Shown one piece after another: positions 42,159-50,252 of a DNA stretch of 64,000 bases (within the stretch, counting starts at the first letter, position 1; each line of letters opens with the position of its first letter). A model generated the notes under the pieces. The model was given only the letters and a program-made list of their open reading frames with translations, made no database searches and was not told the origin of the DNA. A program made the position numbers and the translations under genes. Source of the stretch: Candidatus Binatia bacterium (GTDB taxonomy: Bacteria > Desulfobacterota > Binatia > UBA9968 > JAJDTQ01); contig OX638375.1 of the NCBI GenBank assembly GCA_951813575.1, positions 1,341,001 to 1,405,000 of the forward strand, read 5' to 3'.

Positions 42159-42908
42159 CTATTGCATGATCGCGCCGCCGTTGACCACGAGGGTCTGCCC
42201 GGTGACGAACTTTGCCCGGTCGCTGGCGAGGAACACCGCCGCCCTGGCCATGTCCGCGGGCTGTCCGATGCGTCCCAGCGGGATCCGGGCCGCGCTGGCG
42301 TAGAGTTCCTCTTCGGTCCGGTGGCCACGGGGCTGTGCGGTGTCCGAAACCCCCGGACAGATGCAGTTCACGGCGACGCCCGCGGGCGCCAGCTCCCGCG
42401 CCAGGCTCTTGGTGAAGCCGATGATGCCGCCCTTGGACGAGGCGTAGTGGGCGCCGTTGTCGGCACCCTGGAGCCCCCGGCCGGAGGTGATGCTGATGAT
42501 GCGCCCGCCTTGCTGTTGCAGCATGTGCGGCGTTACGGCGCGGCTGCAAAGGAACGTGCCGAACAGGTTGGTGCCGATGACCCGCTCCCACTCGTCCTCG
42601 TCCATGTCCGCCACCGTGCTGGTGGGATAGATGCCGGCGTTGTTGACGAGGATGTCGACCTTGCCGAAGCGTTCGAGACAGGCCTGCACCATGGCGTCGA
42701 CGGAGGGCTCTTGCGAAACGTCCGTGGCGTGGGCGAGGGCGGTGCCGCCGCCCTCCTCGATCTTCCGCCGCACGGCGTCGGCGGTCTCTTCCCGCAACTC
42801 CGCCACCACCACGCCGGCGCCCTCTTCCGCCATGGCCATGGCGATGGCCTCGCCGATGCCCTGGCCGCTTCCGGTGACGATGGCCGTCCGGCCTTCGAGT
42901 CTGCGCAT
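42159..42908 (-). CDS. Short-chain dehydrogenase/reductase (second, FabG-like)
   Basis: 249 residues with TGSGQGIGEAIA, NNAG in DILVNNAGIYPTS, Ser in ISITSGRG, YASSK and FVTGQTLVVNGGA: a complete classical SDR. ATG 42908 begins the family-like MRRLEGRTAIVTG; upstream frame is non-coding. It is the first gene of the SDR pair and is divergent from the ABC ATPase gene, with a 61-nt gap. Confidence 0.88.
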   Translation of the reverse strand: MRRLEGRTAIVTGSGQGIGEAIAMAMAEEGAGVVVAELREETADAVRRKIEEGGGTALAHATDVSQEPSVDAMVQACLERFGKVDILVNNAGIYPTSTVADMDEDEWERVIGTNLFGTFLCSRAVTPHMLQQQGGRIISITSGRGLQGADNGAHYASSKGGIIGFTKSLARELAPAGVAVNCICPGVSDTAQPRGHRTEEELYASAARIPLGRIGQPADMARAAVFLASDRAKFVTGQTLVVNGGAIMQ

Positions 42909-42969
42909 AGGAATGCTATTTAGAACCTTCGCCCTGCGTTGGCAACACGGTCCAGGAGAAACGGAAAAC

Positions 42970-43764
42970 ATGAACACGGGGGTCCCGCTCGAAATCCGAA
43001 ACGTCTCGTACTCGGCAGGGCAGCGTACGATTCTCGACTCCATCGACTGGACCGTGGGCCGGGGCGAGCACTGGGTGATCCTGGGACCCAACGGCTCGGG
43101 CAAGACCACCCTGCTGAAGATGGCCTGCGGCTATCTCTGGCCCAACCAGGGGGGCGTCGTCTACCGCAACGGCAGCCGACGGGTGGACCTTCGGGAGCTG
43201 CGCAAGGGCATCGGCTGGGTCACGGCGTCCCTCACCTCCCAGATCCCGGGCCGGGAGCCGGCATTGCGGACGGTGGTGTCGGGCAAGTTCGCGCAGATCG
43301 GCCTGCTGGAAATGTCCATGGTCCGTCCGGTGGAAGAGGACTTCGCCCAGGGCGAGGCCGTCATGGAGCGCATGGGATGCCTGCGCCTGAAGGACCAGGC
43401 ATTCGGCACGCTGTCCCAGGGAGAGCAGCAGAAGGTCCTCATCAGCCGGGCGCTGATGACCCGTCCCTACCTGATGTTCCTGGACGAGCCGTGCGCGGGA
43501 CTGGATCCGGGCGCCCGGGAGAGCCTGCTTGCCGCGCTGCAGGAGCTGGGGCGCACCAGCGACGCCACCGCGCTGGTGTTCGTCACGCATCACATCGAGG
43601 AAATCCTGCCCGCCTTCGAGAAAACCCTCGTTCTGAAGGGCGGCCGGGTCCTGCGGTCCGGCGACGCCGGCAAGGTCATCACCGAGACGCTGCTGCAGGA
43701 GCTCTACGAGACCCCGCTCGCCTTGAGGCGGAGCAACGGGCGTTACTGGACGGTGGGGGCGTGA
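42970..43764 (+). CDS. Stand-alone ABC ATPase (ModF/half-type)
   Basis: 264 residues: Walker A GPNGSGKTTLLK, a Q-loop-like WVTASLTSQIPG, signature TLSQGEQQKVLISRAL, Walker B LMFLDEPCAGLDPGARE and switch His in FVTHHIEEILPAFEK. The signature SQGEQ and the sequence GRGEHWVILGPNGSG resemble one half of ModF-type or iron/molybdate-associated ATPases. No permease gene is adjacent, so its partner is elsewhere or it is a soluble ABC protein. AGGAGA precedes ATG 42970 by 10 nt. Confidence 0.82.
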   Translation: MNTGVPLEIRNVSYSAGQRTILDSIDWTVGRGEHWVILGPNGSGKTTLLKMACGYLWPNQGGVVYRNGSRRVDLRELRKGIGWVTASLTSQIPGREPALRTVVSGKFAQIGLLEMSMVRPVEEDFAQGEAVMERMGCLRLKDQAFGTLSQGEQQKVLISRALMTRPYLMFLDEPCAGLDPGARESLLAALQELGRTSDATALVFVTHHIEEILPAFEKTLVLKGGRVLRSGDAGKVITETLLQELYETPLALRRSNGRYWTVGA

Positions 43765-43841
43765 ACAGAGCCGTTCCGGCGGAATCCGGCATGGAGCGGC
43801 CGAGGGCCCGGTGGAGACACAGCGGTGCGCCCCGCGCCGCC

Positions 43842-44067
43842 CTGGATTCCCGCTTTCGCGGGAATGACGGAGGGGATGCGCGAATGACGGAGGGGATGCG
43901 CGAATGACGGAAGGGATGTGGGAGTGAAGGGATGTGGAAGTGAAGGGATGTGGAAGTGAAGGGATGTGGAAGTGAAGGGATGTGGGAGTGAAGGGATGTG
44001 GGAGTGAAGGGATGTGGGAGTGGAGGGATGTGGGAGTGGAGGGATGCGGGAGTGACGGAAAGAGAGA
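43842..44067. repeat. Dispersed hairpin element followed by 20-bp and 16-bp tandem repeats
   Basis: ATTCCCGC TTTC GCGGGAAT (43846-43865) is an 8-bp-stem hairpin of a second dispersed repeat type (CTGGATTCCCGC...GAATGACGG). It is followed by two copies of GAATGACGGAGGGGATGCGC (43862-43901). From 43924 a 16-bp unit GTGAAGGGATGTGGRA recurs about nine times (43924, 43940, 43956 and so on to 44052). The 313-bp gap 43765-44077 holds only these and the xthA ribosome-binding site. Frames across it are repeat artefacts. Confidence 0.85.
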
Positions 44068-44077
44068 GGAGGAACCC

Positions 44078-44851
44078 TTGAAGGTCGTAACCTGGAATCT
44101 GAACTCCATCCGCGCGCGGGAGGAACGCTTCCTGAGCTGGCTCTCGCGCCAAGGCCCGGACGTGGTCTGTCTGCAGGAGACCAAGGTCACGGACGAGCAG
44201 TTCCCCCACGACGCGGTGAAGAAGCTGGGCTACCACGCCGCGGTACACGGCCAGAAGACCTACAACGGTGTGGCGATCCTGTCGCGTGAGCCCATCGACG
44301 ACATCCGGATCGGGTTCGGTGACGGCGTGGACGATCCGCAGGCGCGCTGTATCTGCGGGATGATCCAGGGTGCCCGGTTCATCTCCGTCTACGTTCCCAA
44401 CGGCGACAAACCCGAATCGGACAAGTACGTATACAAGCAGGAATGGCTGGAGCGCCTGTTCGCCTACCTCGACAAGACTCACTCTCCGGAAATCCCGCTG
44501 CTGATCTCGGGCGACTTCAACATCGCGCCGGAGGCGGCGGACGTGGCCGAGCCGGACGTGTGGCGCGGCAGCGTGCTGTTCAATCCCGACATGACCGGTG
44601 TGATCACGCGGCTGCTGGGCTGGGGCCTCGAGGACGTGGTCCGCAAGCACAATCCGGAGCCGGGGCTCTACTCGTGGTGGGACTACCGCCAACTCGGGTT
44701 TCCGCGCAACAAGGGGCTGCGCATCGACCACATCCTGGCCACGCCGGAACTGGCGTCGCGGACGACGTCAGCCGGCGTCGACCGGGACGAGCGGAAGGGC
44801 TCGAAGCCCTCGGATCACGCGCCGGTGATGGCGGAGCTGGACTGGCCGTAG
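44078..44851 (+). CDS. xthA: Exodeoxyribonuclease III family endonuclease
   Basis: 257 residues: MKVVTWNLNSIRAREERFL, CLQETKV (catalytic Glu about 34), ISGDFNIAPEAADV, RIDHILATPEL and SDHAPVMAELDW, the full ExoIII/APE set. It cleaves DNA at abasic sites and trims 3' ends in base-excision repair. The start is an unusual TTG at 44078: AGGAGG lies 5 nt before it and it gives the exact family N-terminus, whereas frames starting earlier run through the tandem repeats. Confidence 0.92.
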   Translation: MKVVTWNLNSIRAREERFLSWLSRQGPDVVCLQETKVTDEQFPHDAVKKLGYHAAVHGQKTYNGVAILSREPIDDIRIGFGDGVDDPQARCICGMIQGARFISVYVPNGDKPESDKYVYKQEWLERLFAYLDKTHSPEIPLLISGDFNIAPEAADVAEPDVWRGSVLFNPDMTGVITRLLGWGLEDVVRKHNPEPGLYSWWDYRQLGFPRNKGLRIDHILATPELASRTTSAGVDRDERKGSKPSDHAPVMAELDWP

Positions 44852-44914
44852 GGTTGGGGTCGGGTCGGCTCGGGGCCCCGGGCTTTTCCGGACCCACGAG
44901 CCGCGACTACCGGA

Positions 44915-45427
44915 CTACTTCTGGCGCGGAACCGCCGCCCAGGCCTCGATCTCGATCAGCATGTCCTGCAGATCGATGCCGACGCCGCGCAGCAGGGTGG
45001 CGGGACGGGGATGCGCCCGCAGATCGGGCTCGTGCTCCTCGAAGAACGCGTACATCGCATCGCGCATGTCGAACACGTCCTCACGGCGCGTGAGGAAGTA
45101 GCGGATCATGACGATATGCTTGAGCTCTCCGCCCATCATCTCGAGATTGTCCTTGATGTCCTGCCAGGCCTGAGTGGTCTGTTCCTTGATGCCGCCGACC
45201 ACCTTGCCTCGGCCCGCCCGCTCCTCGTTGGGCTCACGGCAGGGCGCATCCTCGAACGGATCGCGTCCGGTGGAGCCCGAAAGGAACAGGATATCCACGT
45301 CACCCCGGGTGCGGAAACCCGTGGCCCAATTCATCCTCTCCTTGTGATAGTGCGGCCACAGCGTGCCCCAGTCGTACTCGGTTTTCTCGGCTTCCTGCCG
45401 TTTGACCGCTTCTTCGTTCGTTGCCAT
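44915..45427 (-). CDS. RidA (YjgF/YER057c) family protein
   Basis: 170 residues. The RidA fold is visible from ILFLSGSTGRDP through EQTTQAWQDIKDNLEMMGGE, IVMIRYFLTRREDVFD and PATLLRGVGIDLQDMLIEIEAWA; Arg in TLLRGVG and the C-terminal Glu (IEIE) correspond to the active-site residues that hydrolyse enamines/imines. It has about 25 extra N-terminal residues with a Trp/Tyr-rich segment. GGGAGG precedes the ATG. It follows the split decarboxylase genes by 66 nt on the same strand and may remove a reactive imine in their pathway. Confidence 0.85.
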   Translation of the reverse strand: MATNEEAVKRQEAEKTEYDWGTLWPHYHKERMNWATGFRTRGDVDILFLSGSTGRDPFEDAPCREPNEERAGRGKVVGGIKEQTTQAWQDIKDNLEMMGGELKHIVMIRYFLTRREDVFDMRDAMYAFFEEHEPDLRAHPRPATLLRGVGIDLQDMLIEIEAWAAVPRQK

Positions 45428-45493
45428 TGTACATGCCTCCCTGTGGTTTGAGTTGATACTTCGGAATTCGCCGACCCGGGATGGGGCGGAACC

Positions 45494-46096
45494 CTATCCC
45501 AGGCCGACGAAAGGAATGGTTATGCCCTCGGTGCGCTCGATGTAGCGAACGAACCGGTACTTGTACTCCGCCAGATCGACGCTGGGGCGCGGGATCTCGC
45601 GGTGCCAGAGGCTCTCCTCCACCTTGCACACCACGTAGTGGAGCCCCTCTCCGATCACGCCCGGCAGGCCGTGCTCCTTGAAGCCTTCGATGTCGTCCAC
45701 GGTCACGGCGTTTTCGATCCCCGACGCGCGTGCGATGGCGGCCAGGTCGGTCTTGCCGGCCGTTGCCGTGGGCTCGCTCATGGTGCTGCCGCTGTAGACC
45801 TCGTTGTCGAACACGAACACCGTAAGGTTGGACAGGTTGAGGTTGCCCAGGGTCGGAAGATTGAACAGCGACAGCAGCACGCTGCCGTCCGATTCGAGCA
45901 CGATGACCCGGCGGTGGGGCAGCGCCAGCGCCAGTCCCATGCCCACGCCGGTGGCGCAACCCATCATCCCCACCAGCAGGTTGCCCTCGTGTTGCGACAG
46001 GTGGAACCATTCGATGCGCTGGCCGCTTTGGGAGGACAGCACCAGTTGATCGGTCATCAACGGCGCCATGATCTCGAGGCAATCGCGCCGGATCAT
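45494..46096 (-). CDS. TPP-dependent decarboxylase beta subunit (sulfopyruvate/phosphonopyruvate decarboxylase-like)
   Basis: 200 residues, equivalent to the C-terminal TPP-pyrophosphate-binding domain. It has GNLLVGMMGCATGVGMGLAL and VIVLESDGSVLLSLFNL, where SDG replaces the usual GDG of the Mg-TPP motif, then VFVFDNEVYSG. It resembles ComE, the beta subunit of sulfopyruvate decarboxylase. ATG 46096 overlaps the alpha-subunit stop (ATGA). The two subunits should assemble into one active site at their interface. Confidence 0.82.
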   Translation of the reverse strand: MIRRDCLEIMAPLMTDQLVLSSQSGQRIEWFHLSQHEGNLLVGMMGCATGVGMGLALALPHRRVIVLESDGSVLLSLFNLPTLGNLNLSNLTVFVFDNEVYSGSTMSEPTATAGKTDLAAIARASGIENAVTVDDIEGFKEHGLPGVIGEGLHYVVCKVEESLWHREIPRPSVDLAEYKYRFVRYIERTEGITIPFVGLG

Positions 46097-46599
46097 CGGG
46101 CGAACTCCCCGGAGAAGATCAAGGCGGCCGGCGCCCGCATGGAGTCGCTGACCCGCTGGGCGTCCCGGATGTGCCGCTCTAGATTGTCGGCGTTCTCGAT
46201 GACACGGTATTCGAGGCCCAGCCCTTCGATGGTGGGGATCATCCGCATGCCGATGGTGACGTAGAGGAAGCTGTTCCGCTGGTCGGCGAAACTGCCCAGG
46301 AAGCCGATGAGCAGCAGGATCGGCACGCCCATCTGCTTGCCCACGGTGAGCAGCGAGTAGGCGGAGACGTAAGGACCCGTGCTCTCCATGTAGCAGGCCA
46401 CCCGCTTGCCCCCGAGAGCCGCGCCCGCGGCGATGGTGATGGCCTCCTGCTCGCTGGCGGCGGCCACCATCTGCACGCTGCCGTCCTCCCGCAGGAGCGG
46501 CAGGATCTGGCTCAGCCGGCTCTCCGGCAGGTAGGTCATGAAATCGATGCCGGCCGCCTTCAGGCCGTGGACGATCTTCTCGGCGAGTACGGGTTCCAT
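46093..46599 (-). CDS. TPP-dependent decarboxylase alpha subunit (sulfopyruvate/phosphonopyruvate decarboxylase-like)
   Basis: 168 residues, equivalent to the N-terminal pyrimidine-binding domain: GIDFMTYLPESRLSQILPLL, then AASEQEAITIAAGAALGGKR with the catalytic Glu that activates TPP, and MESTGPYVSAYSLLTV. It matches ComD-like alpha subunits. AGGAA precedes the ATG. It lies 21 nt after the M20 gene. The 2-oxo-acid substrate is not certain; no sulfolactate or phosphonate genes are adjacent. Confidence 0.82.
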   Translation of the reverse strand: MEPVLAEKIVHGLKAAGIDFMTYLPESRLSQILPLLREDGSVQMVAAASEQEAITIAAGAALGGKRVACYMESTGPYVSAYSLLTVGKQMGVPILLLIGFLGSFADQRNSFLYVTIGMRMIPTIEGLGLEYRVIENADNLERHIRDAQRVSDSMRAPAALIFSGEFAR

Positions 46600-46620
46600 G
46601 AGCGGTTCCTGTTCCGACGG

Positions 46621-47895
46621 CTATCGGGCCCAGTTGCAGATGGTGGCCGCCGACAGCGCGTAGATCTTCGCCGCCCGGACGATCTCGTCGATGTCGATCT
46701 GCTCCGACCGGGTGGTAAAGCGGCCGCCGCCGAGGCCGAACTTGCAGGCGGGAATGCCCATCTCGTTGTAGATGTTGGTGTCGGTCCAGATGCTGGAGCG
46801 GAAGGTGTTGGCCGGCGTGGTCTTCTCGCCGAAGAGCTCCTGGTGGGTCTCCTCGATGACCTCCACCACGGGCTCGATGCCCTTGGCCTCGTAGCCCATC
46901 TTGGACGTGTACATCTCGATGTCGTACTCGTAGCCGGTGGCGTCCATCACCGCGCGCAACTGCCGCTGCACCTCGAGGGGCCGCAGCTCCGGCGGGATGC
47001 GCACGTCCAGGTACAGCGAGCAGATGCCCGGGTGGTAGTTGGGCCGGTAGGGAGCGCCGCCCTGCACCGAGCCGAGGTTGACCTTGGGGATGATCGGGCC
47101 GTTGGCCGACTGGTACACGTGGTTGGCCTCGAACTCCTCTGCCCAGGCGTCCACCGCCTGCACCACCCTGGACATCTTCAGCACCGCGTTGTGCTCCTCG
47201 GGCGGCTCCTGCTGGCGGGTGACGCCCCAGGCCGCGTGGGGATTGCCGAAGGTGTCGATCTTGAACTGGGCCACGCCGGACTGGGTCCAGATGATGGACA
47301 GGGCCGAGCGGTCCGCGACGATGGCGTAGTCGGACTGGACGCCGTAGGTAAGCAGATGGCGGGTGCCGGTGCCCTCGCCGCGGTACAGTCCGGACTGGTA
47401 CGGCCCGATGGGGGTGCGGGAGATCTCGCCCGCCACCGCCGCCAGGATCAGGTCGCCCTTGACGGCCACGCCGCTCTTCTTGAGCGCCTTGCCGGCCACC
47501 ATGAACGCCGCCAGACCCGACTTCATGTTGGACGCCGCCAGGCCGAACACCTTGCCGTCCCGGATGGCGCCCCGCAGCTCGCTCTGGGGCTCGAGCTCCC
47601 GGCACAGCATCAAGTCGTCCTCCTGCCCGGTGAAGCTCGTGTCCATGTGGCCGTTGATCATCAGCGACACGCCGCCGCCGGTGCCCTGGAGCACCCCCAC
47701 CGCGTTCACGCGGTTGGGGTCGATCTCCTGGCGGACGGGCTTGAGGCCGTTGCGTCCGTACCAGTCGAGAATGAACTCGCCGATCTCTTTCTCCGACCCG
47801 GTGGGGCTCAGGATGTCCACCAGATCCCGGGTCAGCTCGGCCAGCTCCTGGCCGTCGATGTGCTGGAGAATCTGCTCCTTGGTGCCGTCGTCCAT
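46621..47895 (-). CDS. M20-family metallopeptidase (ArgE/DapE-like)
   Basis: 424 residues with M20 architecture. The metal motif INGHMDTS is intact, unlike the paralogue at 2456-3643. The second motif reads GLAASNMKSG, where Asn stands at the bridging Asp position, and the Glu pair region reads AVAGEISR. The dimerisation domain follows FGNPHAAWG. It probably hydrolyses an N-acyl or carbamoyl amino compound. It lies between the small GatC-like gene and the decarboxylase genes in a tight minus-strand operon, so it likely supplies or consumes the same intermediate. Confidence 0.82.
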   Translation of the reverse strand: MDDGTKEQILQHIDGQELAELTRDLVDILSPTGSEKEIGEFILDWYGRNGLKPVRQEIDPNRVNAVGVLQGTGGGVSLMINGHMDTSFTGQEDDLMLCRELEPQSELRGAIRDGKVFGLAASNMKSGLAAFMVAGKALKKSGVAVKGDLILAAVAGEISRTPIGPYQSGLYRGEGTGTRHLLTYGVQSDYAIVADRSALSIIWTQSGVAQFKIDTFGNPHAAWGVTRQQEPPEEHNAVLKMSRVVQAVDAWAEEFEANHVYQSANGPIIPKVNLGSVQGGAPYRPNYHPGICSLYLDVRIPPELRPLEVQRQLRAVMDATGYEYDIEMYTSKMGYEAKGIEPVVEVIEETHQELFGEKTTPANTFRSSIWTDTNIYNEMGIPACKFGLGGGRFTTRSEQIDIDEIVRAAKIYALSAATICNWAR

Positions 47896-47910
47896 GGTGT
47901 GATGGGTGGT

Positions 47911-48087
47911 TCAGCTCTTCCGCTGCTTGTCGATCTTCATGATGGGCATGACCCCGCCGACGTCGACCTTGTAGAGGTCCTGGAGCAGCCGGTGGGTCTC
48001 CTCCGCCTGCTTCGCGATGGACTCGATCTCATCCTCGCTGAGATTGAACCCGTACTCCTTGTCGATCTCTCGAATCCGATCCTTCAC
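47911..48087 (-). CDS. Small 58-residue protein, GatC-like
   Basis: Reading down from GTG 48087, preceded by GGAGGAG at 5 nt, gives 58 residues beginning MKDRIREIDKEYGFNLSEDE. The middle is helical (IESIAKQAEETHRLLQDL) and the end LYKVDVGGVMPIMKIDKQRK resembles the vDtegVeP turn of GatC, the small amidotransferase subunit that wraps a larger amidase. The frame ends 15 nt before the M20 gene, so it is probably the first gene of that operon. It is too short for most callers. The coding call rests on the ribosome-binding site, charged helical composition and operon position; GatC similarity is inference. Confidence 0.65.
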   Translation of the reverse strand: MKDRIREIDKEYGFNLSEDEIESIAKQAEETHRLLQDLYKVDVGGVMPIMKIDKQRKS

Positions 48088-48225
48088 GGCGGCTCCTCCG
48101 ATCTGTGAACGGCTGTCAGGGAACTACGCACGGCGAATGCCGAGGGCTCTCGAACCGCTCGTAACACGCGGCCCCATGCGTGTCAACGCGGGCTTTCGCG
48201 GGCTTTCCCACGAACACACGGAGGG

Positions 48226-50076
48226 TCACCGTCTCCCGCGTCTTTGGCGGGTTTCCAACTTGTCCAGCTCTTCCATCAAACGTCGCTTGGCCTTGTGTCG
48301 AAGGCGCAACGCCGAAATATAATCGCGGTACTCGTCGCCGCGGCCAAGACTCTGCAAGAGCTTTTCCATCCTCGACAAATAAGGCACGGCCTCCCGATAC
48401 GCGCGTGGCTGGACTCTGGCGATCAGATTTTCCGCCTTGCGTCTCCAGACCTCGAGACTCACGTCGGGATGGGTTCCCGCCACAGCCTTGGCGACAGCTT
48501 CGGCATGATAGTCCTGATTGGGCGCCTCCCGAAACCATCGTAAGGCGTCCTCGGTTCGACTCTCGTACAGCGCGATAGCGATCAGGTCATTGTGCTCAGG
48601 GAAGGTTCGCGAAAATCGTGAGCCGGACCACTGAAGCCCGGTGGCGGGCAACGGCCACCCAGCCGTAGACGAAGGCGCGGTTCCCGTTTCCAGGAAGCGC
48701 AACAACGCGTGCCTCACCTGTTGCCAGCAGTCTGCCTTTCGGCCTGCTTTTTCGGCATCTCGATATTTGTCCATATTGGTGTGCCACACGAACGCCTCCG
48801 CTCGCAGGGCCGCAACCAACAACCAATCCCTCCGCTTCCGGGCAATTTCGACCAACAGTTCCACCAGCTTCCATGCGATGCCGGGCTGATCGTCCAGGGT
48901 CTTGTGGAACCCTTGATGGGCCCAGTGCGCAGCCTGATCATAGGCTTTGCTTGCCAACAGGCATTGAACGAGTTCAACGTAGTTGTCGCAATAGGGCAGC
49001 TCCTCAATCATCAGCCTTATCGCCCGCTCATCCTCGCCGGCGTTGAACAGCGCCGACTGCGTGCAGGCCAACAGCCTTTCCCGACGGTACTTTTCCGAAG
49101 ACCAGCGGTCGTCGCTTGCAGGCTTGGGCGAAGAAGCCAACCTATTCCCGAATGCTTCGGCAACCTCACGCCAGTCGGTCCGGCTCAGTCGAGCCTCCTC
49201 CACCGGCGGCTCCAGCCCCTCCAGCAAAGAGTACTCGTCGTTCATCAGCTTGTCCCAGTACCAGATCATGAGCTTTGCCGCCGGTTGTTGTGTTTTCCCT
49301 CTCGCGCTCAACACCACGGCCAGACATTCTCTGATCTGCCAGGCGGTTTCACCCTCGTCGTCCGATTCCTCGACCTGCGCAGTTCCCCGTTCGAATATCT
49401 CTTCTCCCAACTCCGCCACCACGGCTTCATGCCCGCCCTTCAACAGCTTTTCGAGCTGTGCCCGAATCGGCGCATAGTCCGGCGTGTAGCCCCGGTGGTC
49501 CCAATGATCCCGCCAGCCTCCCTCACTCGCCGTCTCGCGGATCCGCCGTCGCAGCCGGGCGACTGTCTGAGTCAATGCCTTATCGGTCAGCGGCGACGCC
49601 AAAGGCAATGTATCGAAGAGCGACGGATCGTCAGCAAACCTGTCCATCGCCCACTCGACGAGCTTCGCCTTGGACATGGCTTTGAGGCCAGCGCGCGCCT
49701 TCTCGACATCGAGGGCCTGCTCCGGCCCGCCCGCCAATCCATGCGCGGACAACCGGGCATCCAGTTCATCGGTCTCGATCTTCGGAACCGATTTTCCTGA
49801 ACGGATGTGGTCAAGATAAGTCAGAATCACGGCAACGGCGTGTTTGCATGGGCCTGCGTAAGGACAACTGCACTGGTGGTCAGGCGTGTCGCCGGTCATC
49901 CATACGAGGGTGAGATAACTCTCGCCTCCCACAACATCGGCGACCAGGTGCCCGTCCTGGGTCACGGCAAGATCATGCACGCGGCGCCGGTAGTTTTCGC
50001 CGCGCTCCACCACCGCCGATCCCGCCCATTCCTCAAGGTCTTCCCAGCCGAGCGATGCAACGGATGCTATCGACAT
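48226..50076 (-). CDS. SWIM zinc-finger protein
   Basis: 616 residues. The SWIM motif CxCxnCxH is in HQCSCPYAGPCKHAVAVIL (about residues 68-86), near the N-terminus, preceded by AGSAVVERGENYRRR and AVTQDGHLVADVVGG typical of this family. The rest is long, helical and repeat-like (ARWFREAPNQDYHAEAVAKA-type segments), with no catalytic motif. SWIM proteins of this layout often sit beside SNF2 helicases and are thought to bind DNA or proteins. Here it stands alone between the GatC-like gene and the amidohydrolase gene. No clear ribosome-binding site. Confidence 0.85.
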   Translation of the reverse strand: MSIASVASLGWEDLEEWAGSAVVERGENYRRRVHDLAVTQDGHLVADVVGGESYLTLVWMTGDTPDHQCSCPYAGPCKHAVAVILTYLDHIRSGKSVPKIETDELDARLSAHGLAGGPEQALDVEKARAGLKAMSKAKLVEWAMDRFADDPSLFDTLPLASPLTDKALTQTVARLRRRIRETASEGGWRDHWDHRGYTPDYAPIRAQLEKLLKGGHEAVVAELGEEIFERGTAQVEESDDEGETAWQIRECLAVVLSARGKTQQPAAKLMIWYWDKLMNDEYSLLEGLEPPVEEARLSRTDWREVAEAFGNRLASSPKPASDDRWSSEKYRRERLLACTQSALFNAGEDERAIRLMIEELPYCDNYVELVQCLLASKAYDQAAHWAHQGFHKTLDDQPGIAWKLVELLVEIARKRRDWLLVAALRAEAFVWHTNMDKYRDAEKAGRKADCWQQVRHALLRFLETGTAPSSTAGWPLPATGLQWSGSRFSRTFPEHNDLIAIALYESRTEDALRWFREAPNQDYHAEAVAKAVAGTHPDVSLEVWRRKAENLIARVQPRAYREAVPYLSRMEKLLQSLGRGDEYRDYISALRLRHKAKRRLMEELDKLETRQRRGRR

Positions 50077-50252
50077 ACCGAATTCGTCGTGCAGCTCAGG
50101 CGTGAGTCATGCGCATGGGCCCCGACTGGTGACGAGAACGGGACGGTGAGATTCCGCGGCATGTTTCACCACGCGGCCGGGGTTGGTTTTCAGGTCGGTC
50201 AGGGGAACGATGTCTTGAGAGAACTTCACTCGCGCCTCATCCATTGGCTCTA

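Noticed and set aside
43982..44077. N-terminal extension of the ExoIII gene from ATG 43982
   Set aside because: It would encode repeat sequence; TTG 44078 has AGGAGG at 5 nt and gives the family N-terminus.
43679..44731. Minus-strand frames with LHSHIPSLPHPFTPTS-like repeats
   Set aside because: Translation of the 16-bp tandem repeats (48 bp equals 16 codons); no start signal and opposite to xthA.
45494..47605. 703-codon frame joining the decarboxylase beta subunit to an upstream Arg/Gly-rich stretch
   Set aside because: Only the last 200 codons are family-like; the start overlapping the alpha subunit stop (46096) explains the real gene.
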